From Fluviicola sp. (lineage in GTDB: Bacteria > Bacteroidota > Bacteroidia > Flavobacteriales_D > Crocinitomicaceae), in NCBI RefSeq assembly GCF_039596395.1, contig NZ_JBCNJT010000001.1, positions 496,001 through 560,000 of the forward strand: a stretch of DNA of 64,000 nucleotides, read 5' to 3'. The notes under the pieces are model-generated. The model saw nothing but the letters and a program-made list of their open reading frames with translations, searched no databases and was not told the DNA's origin. Numbering within the stretch: the first letter of the stretch is position 1; every line of letters begins with the position of its first letter. This document shows, in pieces, positions 16,196 to 24,939 of this stretch. A program made the position numbers and the translations under genes.

Positions 16196-16231
16196 AAAAA
16201 AGGGAAGCGTCAATTGACAGCTCCCCTTTTT
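16196..16231. terminator. Hairpin terminator after the right repeat
   Basis: AAAAAGGGAAGC and GCTCCCCTTTT pair around GTCAATTGAC, itself a small palindrome. It lies downstream of the minus-strand DUF1328 gene and upstream of the operon, so it probably separates the two. Confidence 0.7.
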
Positions 16232-16308
16232 AATTTCCCTCTCTTTCCTATTAATTACGAGAATTTCTTCAATATAAAATTGAATCTGAAAGTTGTATCC
16301 GGGTTCTT

Positions 16309-16479
16309 CTATTTCTTATTGATTGCAGTAAACCCGATGATTCCAGTGATTACTACGAGAGCAATGAAAATAAAGAATATAACTTTTGCTATGGAAGCCG
16401 CTGCTTCTGCTACCCCTCCAAATCCGAATATCGCAGCTACCAGTGCGATAACGAGAAATACTGCTGTCCATTTTAACAT
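16309..16479 (-). CDS. DUF1328/YtjA-family small membrane protein (56 aa)
   Basis: 56 residues from the ATG at 16479 to TAG at 16309. The sequence [20 protein letters not shown] starts the first helix, then [12 protein letters not shown], then a second helix ([18 protein letters not shown]). Both the pattern and the length are those of DUF1328, a two-helix inner-membrane family often linked to stress conditions; its function is not known. The gene is below usual ORF length cut-offs and easily missed. A longer plus-strand frame over it is a shadow. Confidence 0.9.
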   Translation of the reverse strand: MLKWTAVFLVIALVAAIFGFGGVAEAAASIAKVIFFIFIALVVITGIIGFTAINKK

Positions 16480-17205
16480 GACTTCTAATTTTTAGTGAAT
16501 AATTTTTTATCTATATCTTCTAAACAAGAAACAACATTCAGAATCATTAACCTAATATTTTAATGTTGTTTAACAGACTTGAAATCCTGACAATTTCAAT
16601 GAAGTTCCGCGTGTAATTGTTAATATCTTGGTTATTACAGAGTAGTATAGCTAAATAGATTAAAAAGTCTTCGACAGAATTCATTTGATGCTACTATTCC
16701 TGCTCTTCTTATAGTTGCGTGTGAGGATTGAGTGTCGGGAAAGAAGTGCTAAATTTGAATAATCCTAATTCTAATATAAATTGGCGGTTTAATGTGCAAT
16801 ACACCTTGAGAATCCCAATCAGTTGTAGCTAAACTTGTCCAACAATTATTTTAATTGAAGAAAGAATGATAGTGAATAATCCTGAATACAATAACTTTTC
16901 TTAAACCTGCAACTTTTGCAAATTTCTATAAGTATGTCCAGAGCCGGAACTGTGAGTGGGAAAATGGTAAGAAATGACCGGTCATTGACCAGTGGGTAGC
17001 GAGAACAAAATAAAATTAGTATTCATAAGGAATTAGTTGTACCTTTAACCATTCAATAGAAGATTGTTATCTCAATCAGACTGTAAAGTCATTTTTACAT
17101 TCCAATTAATTCAACATTTTTCCGAAAAAAGGCCTGTGCGAAGTACGTGCGGCTGAGAATCATTATATAGTTAAAGTTCCATAAATGAAGGAACACCAAA
17201 AGAAC
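16480..17205. other. Intergenic region, no gene recognised
   Basis: About 725 bp of AT-rich DNA between the divergent DUF1328 and cold-shock genes. I see no open frame with family features, no tRNA and no strong hairpin. It presumably holds both promoters, and the cold-shock 5' leader may be long. Confidence 0.5.
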
Positions 17206-17397
17206 ATGAATAAAGGAACAGTAAAATTCTTTAACGATGCAAAAGGCTTCGGATTTATTAAAGGAGAAAACGAACAGGACATTTTTGTACATGCTACAGG
17301 CTTAAACGAAGATATCAGAGAAAATGACCGTGTCACTTACGATACGGAAAATGGAAGAAACGGATTAAATGCCGTAAATGTTTCGGTATTAAACTAA
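17206..17397 (+). CDS. Cold-shock protein (CspA family)
   Basis: 63 residues from ATG 17206, whose product begins MNKGTVKFF as in the family; an upstream in-frame ATG at 17185 would add seven non-conserved residues. RNP-1 (KGFGFI) and RNP-2 (DIFVH) are both present, so the single OB-fold should bind single-stranded RNA/DNA. The typical role is RNA chaperone at low temperature or during growth. It is a single gene followed by its own terminator. Confidence 0.95.
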   Translation: MNKGTVKFFNDAKGFGFIKGENEQDIFVHATGLNEDIRENDRVTYDTENGRNGLNAVNVSVLN

Positions 17398-17417
17398 TAA
17401 TACCTGAATCTACCGGA

Positions 17418-17444
17418 GGCTGTTTGTTTAAACAGCCTTTTTTT
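17418..17444 (+). terminator. Terminator of the cold-shock gene
   Basis: GGCTGTTT and AAACAGCC pair across GTTT and are followed by seven T residues. Confidence 0.9.
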
Positions 17445-17478
17445 ATGCTCATTTTTTTCTTATGAGGTTAAGAAAGAG

Positions 17479-18090
17479 TTACAATTTCCTAACCAATCTG
17501 AATGTAAGATTGATTCTCGGGAGTTTAACCGCTGCCGACTTGGCGATCCGGTGTTCCCACCCGGTTTGAAGATCGCCTTTCATTAACAGCAAAGAGCCAT
17601 GGGCAAGCGGTAAGGAGTATTTTAGCTTGTGATCTGTAACGGAACGGAAATCGAAATTTCGTTGCTGACCGAGGCTCAAAGAAGCAATTACGGGCCTGTC
17701 GCCCAGTTCGCTTTCCTTGTCACGGTGCCAGGCTACCGAATCATTGCCATCTCGGTAGAGATTCAGCAAAACAGAATTAAAGGTATGCCCGCTCGCTTTC
17801 TCAATCCGTTCACGCAGGCTGGAAAGTTCAGCGGTCCATGGGAGCACTTCGATTGTTCGCCCGGCGAGCTGGTAATTGCTTTGGCTATCTCCGAACCACG
17901 CGATCAATCGTGGTGTTGGAACTACCTTGTCCAGGATCTTTAATTCGGTCTGTTTCCAGGCAACTGTTTCAATAAAGTGTTTGAGCAAAAAGTCAGCTTC
18001 CTGCCTATCCAGGAATGCAGGCGTATACTCCAGCAGTTCTTGCGGGAAACTATACCCTTCCAGGTTGCCGAAAAGATCGAGCTGATTCAT
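17479..18090 (-). CDS. alkB: AlkB-like 2-oxoglutarate/Fe(II) dioxygenase
   Basis: 203 residues from the ATG at 18090 (MNQLDLFG), the usual start; an upstream in-frame start adds an unrelated stretch. The iron ligands are H122 and D124 in WHRDKE and H180 in WEHRI. The 2-oxoglutarate-binding arginines are in PRINLTFR at 191-198. 'TPRLIAWFG' and 'FNSVLLNLYRDGNDSVAWH' are typical of the AlkB/ALKBH2-3 group. It removes methyl groups from N1-methyladenine and N3-methylcytosine in DNA or RNA by oxidation. It converges on the cold-shock gene. Confidence 0.93.
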   Translation of the reverse strand: MNQLDLFGNLEGYSFPQELLEYTPAFLDRQEADFLLKHFIETVAWKQTELKILDKVVPTPRLIAWFGDSQSNYQLAGRTIEVLPWTAELSSLRERIEKASGHTFNSVLLNLYRDGNDSVAWHRDKESELGDRPVIASLSLGQQRNFDFRSVTDHKLKYSLPLAHGSLLLMKGDLQTGWEHRIAKSAAVKLPRINLTFRLVRKL

Positions 18091-18650
18091 ACTAACACTA
18101 AATAATTTACAATGACCCAAAGAAATCACCAGGCAAAAAACAGGGCAATTTAGATTATGATGTGATCTTAAATAATCAAATCCCAGATACAAAGTATGCT
18201 CGCAAATAGTTTACGATTTCAATCTTTATTTACGTACATTATGACTATGGATTTCTGTGTCACACATTAATATAACTAAATTATACTGAAAAACATTCGT
18301 TTTAACACCTGATTATTTACGACTATTGAAAGTATTGCCTGCCCGATCACGAATCCAAAAGATAAATACCTGATTTAGGAAATCCCTGAAGCATATTTTT
18401 CCAGGAAATAAACCTACTCAAATCTTTCAGTAAATAGGTTGAAATATCTGACAAATTACGGGAGTAGCTCGCTTTTTCTTTTTGCCCTAAAACTTGCTAA
18501 AGAAAATCCATTATATTCGTCAATAAACAGTTAGTGACTCTTAAATGAGAAACCCGACAAATAATGACGTTTGAAGGATCTGTTATTTTTTGGCAATAAC
18601 ACCGCAATTCAGTTTAATAACCTCTTTAACAAGAACTTAAATTAAGAAAC
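18091..18650. other. Intergenic region with a decayed terminator repeat
   Basis: 560 bp between divergent genes with no supported gene. At 18452-18488 it carries AATTACGGGAGTAGCTCGC followed by CTTTTTCTTTTTGCCCT. That matches the arms of the terminator at 21473-21504 and the sequence following copy 1 at 10941-10966, but here the left arm is missing. Confidence 0.55.
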
Positions 18651-19472
18651 ATGAGTATTTTAAAATTAAAAGACGGAACAGAAATTTTTTACAAGGATCA
18701 GGGAGAAGGTCCTGTATTAATGTTTCACCACGGGTGGCCATTATCCTCGGATGATTGGGATGCCCAGGTCATTTTCTTCTTGCAGAGGGGCTTTCGGGTA
18801 ATCGCTCACGACCGAAGAGGACACGGACGCTCCAGTCAAAATATTTACAACCATACAATTGATCAATATGCCTCGGATGCGGCAGAACTAGTGGCGTTTT
18901 TAGACTTGAAAGACGTGGTTCACATCGGGCATTCGACAGGCGGCGGTGAAGTGATTCGTTATGTGAGCAAGTATGCCAACGGGAGAGCAAAAAAAGCAGT
19001 TTTAATCAGCGCTATACCGCCTGTAATGGTACAAAGTGAAAACAACCCGGATGGTGTGCCGATCTCTGTTTTTGATAATATCAGAGAGCAGACCATGAAT
19101 AACAGAAATCAATTTTATTATGATCTGACTTACCCTTTTTATGGCTATAACAGGGAGGGAGCAATCGTGAAAGATGGTGTGCAGCGAAATTGGTGGCGCC
19201 AGGGAATGATGGGAGGAATTGTTGCTCATTACGATGGGATCAAAGCTTTTTCCGAAACAGACCTAAGCGAAGATTTAAAAGCGGCTGACATTCCGGTTCT
19301 GGTGCTTCACGGCGAAGATGATCAAATTGTGCCGATTGAAAATTCCGCAATAAAATCAGCAAAACTTCTGAAACATGCAAAACTGATTACTTATCCGGGA
19401 TTTCCGCATGGAATGCCAACTACAGAGCATGAGACTATCAACAAGGATATACTGGAGTTTGTAAGATCCTAA
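18651..19472 (+). CDS. Alpha/beta hydrolase, non-heme chloroperoxidase/arylesterase type
   Basis: 273 residues, full length for the cofactor-free haloperoxidase group. The oxyanion segment HHGWPLSSDDW (26-36), 'HDRRGHGRSS', nucleophile GHSTGG (S95), acid 'HGEDDQIVP' (D223/D224) and His253 in GFPHGM are all present. Members are esterases that can also perhydrolyse acetate, which gives the chloroperoxidase name; the natural substrate is unknown. There is no signal peptide. The gene stands alone, with a terminator about 20 bp after the stop. Confidence 0.92.
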   Translation: MSILKLKDGTEIFYKDQGEGPVLMFHHGWPLSSDDWDAQVIFFLQRGFRVIAHDRRGHGRSSQNIYNHTIDQYASDAAELVAFLDLKDVVHIGHSTGGGEVIRYVSKYANGRAKKAVLISAIPPVMVQSENNPDGVPISVFDNIREQTMNNRNQFYYDLTYPFYGYNREGAIVKDGVQRNWWRQGMMGGIVAHYDGIKAFSETDLSEDLKAADIPVLVLHGEDDQIVPIENSAIKSAKLLKHAKLITYPGFPHGMPTTEHETINKDILEFVRS

Positions 19473-19490
19473 TTCTCTTAGTAGAATCAA

Positions 19491-19530
19491 AAAAGAGCAT
19501 TTGACACAAGTTGAATGCTCTTTTCTTTTT
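19491..19530 (+). terminator. Terminator of the hydrolase gene
   Basis: AAAAGAGCATT and AATGCTCTTTT pair around a 12-nt loop and are followed by CTTTTT. Confidence 0.85.
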
Positions 19531-19640
19531 CCCTCAATACTACTCACCCGCACGCTGAGCTTTCCTCCGGCTTTCTGTCTGTGAGACAGCCTAGTCTTCA
19601 CAAACTGCGCTTGCTCTTCTTTCAGAGTGAGAGTGGGTCC
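19524..19640. repeat. Intergenic repeat, copy B (related to 10959-11100)
   Basis: It shares TTCTTTTT-CCCTCAATAC, the CTTTCTGTCT-GTGAGACAG hairpin, AGTCTTCACAA and GCTTGCTCTTCTTTCAG with copy A, in the same order and with small indels. It again sits immediately after a terminator. Confidence 0.7.
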
Positions 19641-19757
19641 CGATAGTTAACGGGAGAGCATGAGGAAATTATGGGGTCTATACAAGATAATGCGCTTTTT
19701 TGCGTTGTGGTGAAATAACCGGGTTATCTTAAGTATTAAACCTACTAATATTCATGT

Positions 19758-21467
19758 ATGAAACTCAACCAAATTCACACGATCTCCTTATTCCTGTTTC
19801 TGTTATTGCCAGGCACTTTTTTTGCCCAAAGAGAAGCCTGTAACTGGCAATTCGGCAATCATGCGGGTATGAGATTCAATGACGGATCCAAACCTGCGAG
19901 TATTACGAGTGCTGTCAGCACGCTGGAAGGTACTTCCTGCATCTCTGATGAGAACGGAAACTTACTTTTCTATACAGATGGTGTAACTGTTTGGAACAGA
20001 AATAACCAACCCATGCCCAACGGTTTTGGGTTGATGGGACTAGCTTCTTCCACCCATTCGGCTCTTATTATCCGCAAACCGGGATCCCATAACTTATACT
20101 ATATTTTCACAGCAGATGGCAATGCCAATGCCCTGAATCATCATATGGAAAACGGCTACCGCTATTCAATCGTGGATATGAACCTGGATAATGGTTTGGG
20201 AGATTTGACCGATGCAAAAAATGTGCTCCTGTATGCTCCCTCTACCGAAAAACTGGCAGCTGTGAAGCAGGCCGATGGTGTAAATGTCTGGTTAATGACA
20301 CATGAGTGGAACAGTTCAAAATTCGTCGCATACAGTCTTACCTGCGATGGGCTTGACCCAAATCCCGTTATTTCGGATGTCGGTGAGTCACACGCGTATA
20401 GTACCGGCGGTTATTACAATGCAATCGGACAGATGAAATTTTCCACGGACGGGAATCGTCTGGCCCTCGCACTGTTAGGGAATCTGCGCGTTCAGGTTTT
20501 TGACTTTAATCCGTCAACGGGAATCGTTTCCAATCCCATCAACATTCTTGCTTATTGGCCGGATGGCTACCTGCAACCGAATGGAGGTGCTTTTGATTTC
20601 GAAAATATCTATGGAGTGGAATTTTCCCCGAACGGACGGGTGTTGTACCTGACAAAGATAGATGCGGGTTATTTGTTTCAATACGATCTTTCTGCAGGTG
20701 ACTCACCAGGAATATCAGCAACGGGGCAGTATTATTCAATGGGGCCCTGGTGTGAAGCGGATCAAGTGGGCTGGTCTTGTCCGGGTTCTACCGGCGCTTT
20801 GCAACTTGGACCTGACGGTAAAATTTATGGTGCAATGAACCCTTTTAATGGCCTGAATGTAATTGCTGACCCGGATGTTTTCGGAATCGGTTGCAAGTAT
20901 GAAAAATCACCAAAACTCACCAATTCATGCAATTATGGACTTCCTTCCTTTATGGCAAGTTATTTCCGTCATGACGTTATCCGGGAAAAAAAGGAAGAAT
21001 GCCTGAAAATGAGTTTTACAAGTACTTATTCACAAACAGCAACGGCTATTTCCTGGGATTTCGGAGATCCGAATTCCGTTTCGAATACTTCAAACGATCC
21101 GGATCCGGAACATATCTATTCTGACTCGGGAACTTATACCGTTTCGTTAACGCTTACAAATGCATCAGGTTGTACAGATGTTGTTCGTAAAGTCATTCAT
21201 GTAGCTGTTTGCGATCCTGTGATTCCGAATATTTTCACCCCTGATGGTGATGGGATCAACGATCTGTTTACAATCGGGGATATCAGCTTTTTTCCTAAAA
21301 ATGAACTTGTGATTGTAAATCGTTGGGGTAATGAAGTTTTTTCTGCAAAAAACTATTCCAATGAAACAGCTTTTGACGGTGGGGATTGCGTCGACGGCGT
21401 TTATTTCTATAAGCTGATTTTGCCCAATGGAAGGTTATTCAGCGGTTTTGTGACTATTGTAAGGTGA
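19758..21467 (+). CDS. Secreted T9SS type B sorting-domain protein with PKD domain
   Basis: 569 residues. A signal peptide (about 1-24) is followed by a roughly 380-residue region with propeller-like strands (for example 'LSCISDENGNLLFYTDGVTVWNR' type). A PKD domain ('WDFGDPNSVSNTSNDPDPEHIY' type) is at about 420-482, and a C-terminal gliding-motility sorting domain at about 485-569 with IPNIFTPDGDGINDLF, 'IVNRWGNEVF' and a 'DGVYFYKLIL' end. The domain directs export by the type IX system and attachment or release at the surface. The substrate or ligand of the large N-terminal region is unknown. It ends at its own terminator. Confidence 0.93.
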   Translation: MKLNQIHTISLFLFLLLPGTFFAQREACNWQFGNHAGMRFNDGSKPASITSAVSTLEGTSCISDENGNLLFYTDGVTVWNRNNQPMPNGFGLMGLASSTHSALIIRKPGSHNLYYIFTADGNANALNHHMENGYRYSIVDMNLDNGLGDLTDAKNVLLYAPSTEKLAAVKQADGVNVWLMTHEWNSSKFVAYSLTCDGLDPNPVISDVGESHAYSTGGYYNAIGQMKFSTDGNRLALALLGNLRVQVFDFNPSTGIVSNPINILAYWPDGYLQPNGGAFDFENIYGVEFSPNGRVLYLTKIDAGYLFQYDLSAGDSPGISATGQYYSMGPWCEADQVGWSCPGSTGALQLGPDGKIYGAMNPFNGLNVIADPDVFGIGCKYEKSPKLTNSCNYGLPSFMASYFRHDVIREKKEECLKMSFTSTYSQTATAISWDFGDPNSVSNTSNDPDPEHIYSDSGTYTVSLTLTNASGCTDVVRKVIHVAVCDPVIPNIFTPDGDGINDLFTIGDISFFPKNELVIVNRWGNEVFSAKNYSNETAFDGGDCVDGVYFYKLILPNGRLFSGFVTIVR

Positions 21468-21472
21468 TCTGA

Positions 21473-21504
21473 AAAAAGCGAATTACGGGAGTAATTCGCT
21501 TTTT
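21473..21504. terminator. Terminator (repeat family, copy 3)
   Basis: AAAAAGCGAATTAC and GTAATTCGCTTTTT form a 14-bp stem with a GGGA loop. It can act for both the T9SS gene and the convergent minus-strand gene at 21537. Confidence 0.85.
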
Positions 21505-21536
21505 CAATAATCAGTTCTCTGTATTTGCCCATTCAT

Positions 21537-22814
21537 TTACGAAGCAGGAGCCCACGGTCCGACTGTAAGTGTTACATTCTGGCCTGATCCTACTGAATAG
21601 TTGGTTTTGGATGGAACGTTATCACCGGCTGGCCAGCTTCCTACGTTCGGGTTTTCGTCCAGGCTGAAGCCATAGGCCATTCCGAGGGTTTGGGCAGAGT
21701 TGGGGCCCATGATGGTTGTGCTGTTGTTTTGTGCGCAATGGAAAAACTTGGCGTATGCGTCATACAAGCTGGATTTCTGGTTGTAGGCATTCGCATGATC
21801 GGTGTACCAGTTTTGGATGTTCGTCCATGCATCGGAGGTGTAATTATCGGTAATTGTTCCGCTTTTGGCTACAACTCCATCCAGTAAAACTCCGCGTGAA
21901 ATGGCCTGGAAAATAGCCGCTTCTATCTGGTTGAAAGCGTCGTATTCAGCCTGGCTTTCACCGGTTTTCATGCCGCGTACGGCCTGCATGAATCCCTGGT
22001 TGCCTGCAAAATCAGTTGCAGGAATGGTTACTTTTAAAGCACCGGGACCTGTAAGGGTGAATTGTGTTCCGTCACTGGTACCTGAATAAGTACCTACGGT
22101 GGCTGCATTCAGGTACAGGCTGAGTTGGTTTCCGCTGGTGAAAAAGTCGTTGACGGTCTCGGTCCAGTAACCGTTCAGTCCTGTAGCGGTTGGATTAATC
22201 GCCAGCCAGTCTTTGGGTGATACAATGGCTGAAAATTGCCCCGTAATGGAATCAGGGTAGCCGGCACCTGTGGGACTTGTATACAGTAATTGGGTAAAGG
22301 AGCTTCCAAGCGGGTCTGAAGCGGTAAAGGTATTAAACGCTTCCCCGATCTCAAGCCGCGAATTGGCCGTAACTGCTCCGTAAACCAGTGAATCATTGGT
22401 TACCGTAAAGGAGAGATTCAGTCCGAAGGAATCCACGGCGGATACATCGTACTGCGCATTCGGACCGAATTCAAAAATATCGTAAGGGCCCGGAGGACAA
22501 ACTCCCGGAGCAGCATTGAACGGATAGGCCGTGTAACCAACTGTTGATGAAAGCGCCGGCGGGGTAGTGGTGTTTTCTGTTACTAAGAACACCAGGCGAT
22601 TGTTCCCCAGGTTGGTTACGTTTGGTACACTGACTGTCAGTCCATCGTTGATATTGACGTAATTTCCTGCGGTTGCTGTAAAGCCCCCATTTGTATCCAG
22701 GTACAGGTATTTCCCGGGTTGCTGGATGAAACCGGCCACCCAAACGGTATATTTGGAAGTATCGAGGCCGGTGCTGTTTTTAAGAGTAATTGTGTTAAGT
22801 GTAGTTCCTGACAT
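21537..22814 (-). CDS. Thaumatin-like/beta-1,3-glucanase (GH64-like) domain protein, tentative
   Basis: 425 residues and no signal peptide. Residues about 1-90 form a beta-rich module; 'GPYDIFEFGPNAQYDVSAVDSFGLNLSF' at about 108-137 and 'IVSPKDWLAI' near 220 recall the N-terminal half of GH64 beta-1,3-glucanases, where a thaumatin-like fold is seen. Catalytic acids cannot be confirmed by eye. The C-terminal half (about 290-400) is richer in Tyr, Asn and Asp and could be the second lobe. Its 5' leader is a near copy of the leader of the PixA-like gene 150 bp upstream, so the two are probably regulated together. Confidence 0.45.
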   Translation of the reverse strand: MSGTTLNTITLKNSTGLDTSKYTVWVAGFIQQPGKYLYLDTNGGFTATAGNYVNINDGLTVSVPNVTNLGNNRLVFLVTENTTTPPALSSTVGYTAYPFNAAPGVCPPGPYDIFEFGPNAQYDVSAVDSFGLNLSFTVTNDSLVYGAVTANSRLEIGEAFNTFTASDPLGSSFTQLLYTSPTGAGYPDSITGQFSAIVSPKDWLAINPTATGLNGYWTETVNDFFTSGNQLSLYLNAATVGTYSGTSDGTQFTLTGPGALKVTIPATDFAGNQGFMQAVRGMKTGESQAEYDAFNQIEAAIFQAISRGVLLDGVVAKSGTITDNYTSDAWTNIQNWYTDHANAYNQKSSLYDAYAKFFHCAQNNSTTIMGPNSAQTLGMAYGFSLDENPNVGSWPAGDNVPSKTNYSVGSGQNVTLTVGPWAPAS

Positions 22815-22830
22815 GGTATCTCATTTTTAT

Positions 22831-22895
22831 TCCTACTCGTATGGCTTTTCGGTATACGCCTCCTGTTGAACGGACTGAACAGGAACAGTTCTTTT
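22831..22895 (-). promoter_or_regulatory. Duplicated 5' leader element, copy 1
   Basis: 65 bp that starts 17 bp upstream of the 21537-22814 gene's ATG. On the minus strand it contains CCTGTTCAGTCCG-TTCAACAGG, an inverted repeat, followed by GAGGCG and AAAAGCC. The same sequence lies at the same distance upstream of the next gene, at 23532-23597. Confidence 0.8.
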
Positions 22896-22965
22896 AAGTG
22901 GTTTTCAGGATAAAAACCGGCCCTGATAAAAACGAGGACCGGTTCTGTAAGTTGTTTCCGGTCAA

Positions 22966-23514
22966 TTAGTTATTAACGTTAATGAACGGATCCCAAAGAT
23001 AGTAGCCAATGGCATTTCCTGTCTGTGTGTCCAACAGTGCAAAAGACATGTTGTATTGTGTGGTCCCTGTTCCGTTTACCTGGAACAGCCATTGTGCACA
23101 AATGAACGTGTTGGCGCTTCCTGCATTCGGATATCCCTGAGGAATCGTGTTGGCAAATTGCGGCTGGCTTCCAGAACCTCCTGATTGCAGGCAGTAGTTT
23201 GTCCAGATTGCCGTATTCGGTCCTAAACTTTTTACGTTTGCATTGTCCAGTTGGGTGTTATAAAGCACCGGATAGTAATTTTGACCTGCACCAGGCGCTG
23301 AAATCGTGAAGACGATCTCATCCCCGACATTTGCGGAAATCGTTAATTCCGATTCTCCCTGGTCGTTGACAACAGCACTTCCCTGTGCCATCATTTCTAC
23401 ATAAACATCGGAAGAACTGTAGCTTCCCAAGCTAATCGGAGAATTCCATGAACCTCCTGGTTTAGCTGCTAGTGAGATTGCGTCGACTGTAATTGCGACA
23501 AAAATTTGTGCCAT
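22966..23514 (-). CDS. PixA/AidA-type inclusion-body family protein
   Basis: 182 residues. The N-terminus MAQIFVAITVDAIS, the internal 'GESELTISANVGDEIVFTISAP' and the C-terminal 'YNMSFALLDTQTGNAIGYYLWDPFI' match my memory of the PixA/AidA inclusion-body family (short proteins of about 170-200 residues ending in a WDP motif). Members form crystalline inclusions or are quorum-regulated, and their role is unclear. There is no signal peptide. Its leader is duplicated before the adjacent gene. Confidence 0.7.
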   Translation of the reverse strand: MAQIFVAITVDAISLAAKPGGSWNSPISLGSYSSSDVYVEMMAQGSAVVNDQGESELTISANVGDEIVFTISAPGAGQNYYPVLYNTQLDNANVKSLGPNTAIWTNYCLQSGGSGSQPQFANTIPQGYPNAGSANTFICAQWLFQVNGTGTTQYNMSFALLDTQTGNAIGYYLWDPFINVNN

Positions 23515-23531
23515 AATGGGTAGTTTAAATG

Positions 23532-23597
23532 TCCCTACTCATAAGGCTTTTCGGGTTCCGCCTCCTGTTGAATTGACTGAACAGGAACAGTCCTTTT
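23532..23597 (-). promoter_or_regulatory. Duplicated 5' leader element, copy 2
   Basis: Partner of 22831-22895, starting 18 bp upstream of the PixA-like ATG. About 57 of 65 positions match, including the CCTGTTCA...TTCAACAGG inverted repeat and the AAAAGCC block. Confidence 0.8.
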
Positions 23598-23775
23598 TTT
23601 GAGTGGTGCAGTTCCACTGTTTGAAGGTTGCAACGCTTTGTGAACAAGACAAAGTAACGGTAAGCTGAAGGGAATTCTTTACACAGAAATACCGGTTTTT
23701 AAAACCAGATATTTTTATCTGGTTTCGGTCAGGAGGTGTCAATATTTTGATAACTTAGTCACAAAAATACATGTT

Positions 23776-24279
23776 ATGAACCCACTCCACGATTCTACTG
23801 AACACTTCCGTATTGGTATTCCTGAAGCAGATAAGCGCATTTACCGCTGGCAAAACGACAACTTTATCCTTGTTTCAAAAACATTTGAAGGCCCGGTTCC
23901 ATCCGGTTACCAGGCATTGCCGCTTGATTCATTCAGCCTCTCGGTAGAAGACTTGCTTCACTTGACAGAACGGATAAAAACGTACAATCTGAACGAATCC
24001 GGAAAAGATAACTTCCCGATAACCGGATTTTCCTGTCGCCTGGGAATAAAGGACTATGCGAATAAACTGGGAGAACCTGAGCCCTTACCTTGTTTGATGA
24101 TGGAACCGATTATCGGTTTTGAGCGCAATGAAGATCCCCACAACCCGATAGCGTCAAACCCCGGAGAACTGCTGGAATGCATTCCGGAGGATATTGGCGG
24201 TAAGATATTCGATTATTCCGCCATTTATGATTTCAGTTATCCTTGTCCTCCCACTTGTCCGAAAAAGACAAACAAGTAA
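23776..24279 (+). CDS. Hypothetical protein, 167 aa
   Basis: A soluble acidic protein with no signal peptide. It contains 'HFRIGIPEADKRIYRWQNDNFILVSKTFEGPVPSGYQALPLDSFSLSVEDLLHLTERI' in the first half and a Pro/Cys-rich tail (SYPCPPTCPKKTNK). I recognise no family. It is divergent from the PixA-like gene and 15 bp upstream of the membrane protein gene of the sensor cluster, so it may share that message. Confidence 0.6.
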   Translation: MNPLHDSTEHFRIGIPEADKRIYRWQNDNFILVSKTFEGPVPSGYQALPLDSFSLSVEDLLHLTERIKTYNLNESGKDNFPITGFSCRLGIKDYANKLGEPEPLPCLMMEPIIGFERNEDPHNPIASNPGELLECIPEDIGGKIFDYSAIYDFSYPCPPTCPKKTNK

Positions 24280-24294
24280 CCGCTTTCGGATGGA

Positions 24295-24939
24295 ATGGAG
24301 CTAAAAGCGTTTCTGTTTAATTATGGTCCCTGGATTATTATTGCCCCGTTTTTGCTGTCAGTTGTCCGTTACAAGCGGTTAAGCAAGGCCCTGAAAATAA
24401 TGACGTGGTATTTGGTGTTGTCTGTGGTCACACAGGCGGTATCTTTATTGCTGTGGAAAGAAAGCATCAATAACCTGCCGTTGCTGCACGTATTTACGGT
24501 TCTTGAATTTTGCCTGCTGTTTGCCTGGTATGCTGTTCAAAGCAAATCGTTCCTTCCCAGGATCTGGCTTTTCGGGATGCCGGTTTTATTCCTGTTATTT
24601 GCGCTTTTGGATGCTTTTGTACTGGAAAGCCTGCATAGCTTTAATATTTACACGCGTTCCCTGGAAGCTTTCATTTTCATCGGATGTTCCGTGCATTGGT
24701 TTATCCGTTCAATTACCCTTGAAAGCAAAGTGGTTACGGGAGAGCAACAGGCTTTGAACTATATGAATGCAGGGTTCTTTATTTATTTCTCCGGTTCCCT
24801 GATTTTGTTTGCTTTCAGTAATTATATCAACCATTTGGGACGCTCTTTGCTCATGAATATCTGGACGCTGCATAGCCTTTTATTGATTGTACTTTACCTT
24901 TTTATACTTACCGGATTTTGGAAAACCAACAGGAAATAG
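24295..24939 (+). CDS. Integral membrane protein linked to a two-component system
   Basis: 214 residues with about six or seven hydrophobic helices (for example IIIAPFLLSVV, VLSVVTQAVSLLLW, VFTVLEFCLLFAWYA, FIYFSGSLILFAFS and LHSLLLIVLYLFILTGFW). There is no enzymatic motif. Its gene overlaps the histidine kinase that follows, if the TTG start is used. It may be the sensing or accessory membrane component of that kinase, which itself has only one helix. The function is inference. Confidence 0.7.
   Translation: MELKAFLFNYGPWIIIAPFLLSVVRYKRLSKALKIMTWYLVLSVVTQAVSLLLWKESINNLPLLHVFTVLEFCLLFAWYAVQSKSFLPRIWLFGMPVLFLLFALLDAFVLESLHSFNIYTRSLEAFIFIGCSVHWFIRSITLESKVVTGEQQALNYMNAGFFIYFSGSLILFAFSNYINHLGRSLLMNIWTLHSLLLIVLYLFILTGFWKTNRK

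Noticed and set aside
16214-16495. 93-aa plus-strand frame
   Set aside because: It is the shadow of the minus-strand DUF1328 gene at 16309-16479.
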